Of a stretch of 5,814 bases of DNA, positions 5,641 through 5,814 are shown one piece after another. The notes below the pieces were generated by a model, which was not told the DNA's origin, did no database searches, and was given only the letters and a program-made list of their open reading frames with translations. The stretch comes from Rhodobacterales bacterium (GTDB taxonomy: Bacteria > Pseudomonadota > Alphaproteobacteria > Rhodobacterales > Rhodobacteraceae). The stretch's first letter is position 1. Each line of letters opens with the position of its first letter. The stretch lies in assembly GCA_013298485.1 (NCBI GenBank), contig JAAFHS010000191.1, forward strand, positions 1 to 5,814, given 5' to 3'. The translations under genes and the position numbers were made by a program.

Positions 5641-5814
5641 ATGCTGTCGTCGCGCCTTGGCGTCTTGTCGCGCGAAACGCAAACCGACTGGATCCGGCTG
5701 CGCACGCTGATCCTGCTGCGGTGGATGGCGATATGGGGGCAACTGACGGCAATCACGGTTGCGGACCGCTGGTTTGCCATGCAGCTGCCGCTTGGGTTGT
5801 GCTACATGGCGGTG
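5641..5814 (+). CDS. regB: RegB/PrrB, membrane redox sensor histidine kinase, N-terminus only
   Basis: The frame opens at ATG 5641 and runs through the right edge with 58 codons visible. The start of the protein, with TDWIRLRTLILLRWMAIWGQ (residues 15-34) and LPLGLCYMAV at the cut, closely matches the N-terminus of RegB/PrrB kinases as I remember them. The first transmembrane helix is about residues 22-42. The histidine kinase core, the phospho-accepting His and the redox-active Cys lie beyond the window, so their state is unknown. RegB phosphorylates RegA under low-oxygen or reducing conditions. The divergent position opposite senC and regA is the classical arrangement. No upstream in-frame start is near; a purine-rich stretch (AAGGGAAAGAG, 5621-5631) lies a little far from the ATG but may be the ribosome site. 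Confidence 0.9.
   Translation, partial: MLSSRLGVLSRETQTDWIRLRTLILLRWMAIWGQLTAITVADRWFAMQLPLGLCYMAV

Noticed and set aside
5171..5710. Plus-strand open frame of 179 codons opposite senC
   Set aside because: It is antisense to senC and crosses the divergent promoter region and the regB start, so it cannot be real alongside both well-supported genes.
1..5814. Looked for tRNA/rRNA genes, CRISPR repeats, insertion sequences, integrases and attachment-site repeats
   Set aside because: No cloverleaf, repeated spaced array, transposase or integrase motif or paired direct repeats were seen; nearly all the DNA is accounted for by seven genes and short gaps.

Overview
The window reads as a GC-rich alphaproteobacterial chromosome segment, most likely from the Rhodobacterales (Rhodobacter/Roseobacter group). 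The main evidence is the layout of its right half. There, regB reads rightward and is divergent from a leftward senC, regA, hvrA series, which is the redox-regulatory locus known from Rhodobacter capsulatus (prrB/prrC/prrA in R. sphaeroides). The RegA homologue is 184 aa, with its phospho-acceptor Asp at position 63 and a four-proline hinge, as I recall for R. capsulatus RegA.

Left part (1-3761): a sugar/polyol catabolic block. A Gfo/Idh/MocA-type NAD(P)-dependent dehydrogenase reads leftward and runs off the left edge. Divergent from it, three tightly packed rightward genes encode myo-inositol degradation enzymes: iolC (5-dehydro-2-deoxygluconokinase), iolB (5-deoxy-glucuronate isomerase) and a class II aldolase that fits the IolJ step. 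IolB makes 5-dehydro-2-deoxygluconate, IolC phosphorylates it, and the aldolase would split the phosphorylated product into malonate semialdehyde and dihydroxyacetone phosphate. iolC and iolB are 9 bp apart, and iolB overlaps the aldolase by 4 bp, so they are probably one operon. The short divergent intergenic region holds an 18-bp near-perfect palindrome centred on CG, typical of a LacI-family operator. It sits just downstream of a good leftward promoter match.

Middle (3762-3914): a convergent intergenic gap with no gene. It contains an 11-bp perfect stem-loop and a smaller GC-rich stem-loop next to the hvrA stop. Neither has a U tract.

Right part (3915-5814): hvrA (H-NS-like nucleoid/regulatory protein), regA (response regulator) and senC (SCO1-type copper protein) on the minus strand, then the N-terminus of the membrane sensor kinase regB on the plus strand. 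RegB and RegA form a redox-responsive two-component system, SenC belongs to cytochrome oxidase copper assembly and redox signalling, and HvrA is a DNA-binding modulator.

I see no mobile element, CRISPR array, tRNA or rRNA, and no clearly unknown system. The most useful observations are the predicted operator, the separate kinase-plus-aldolase version of the inositol pathway, and the placement of this catabolic block beside the reg locus.
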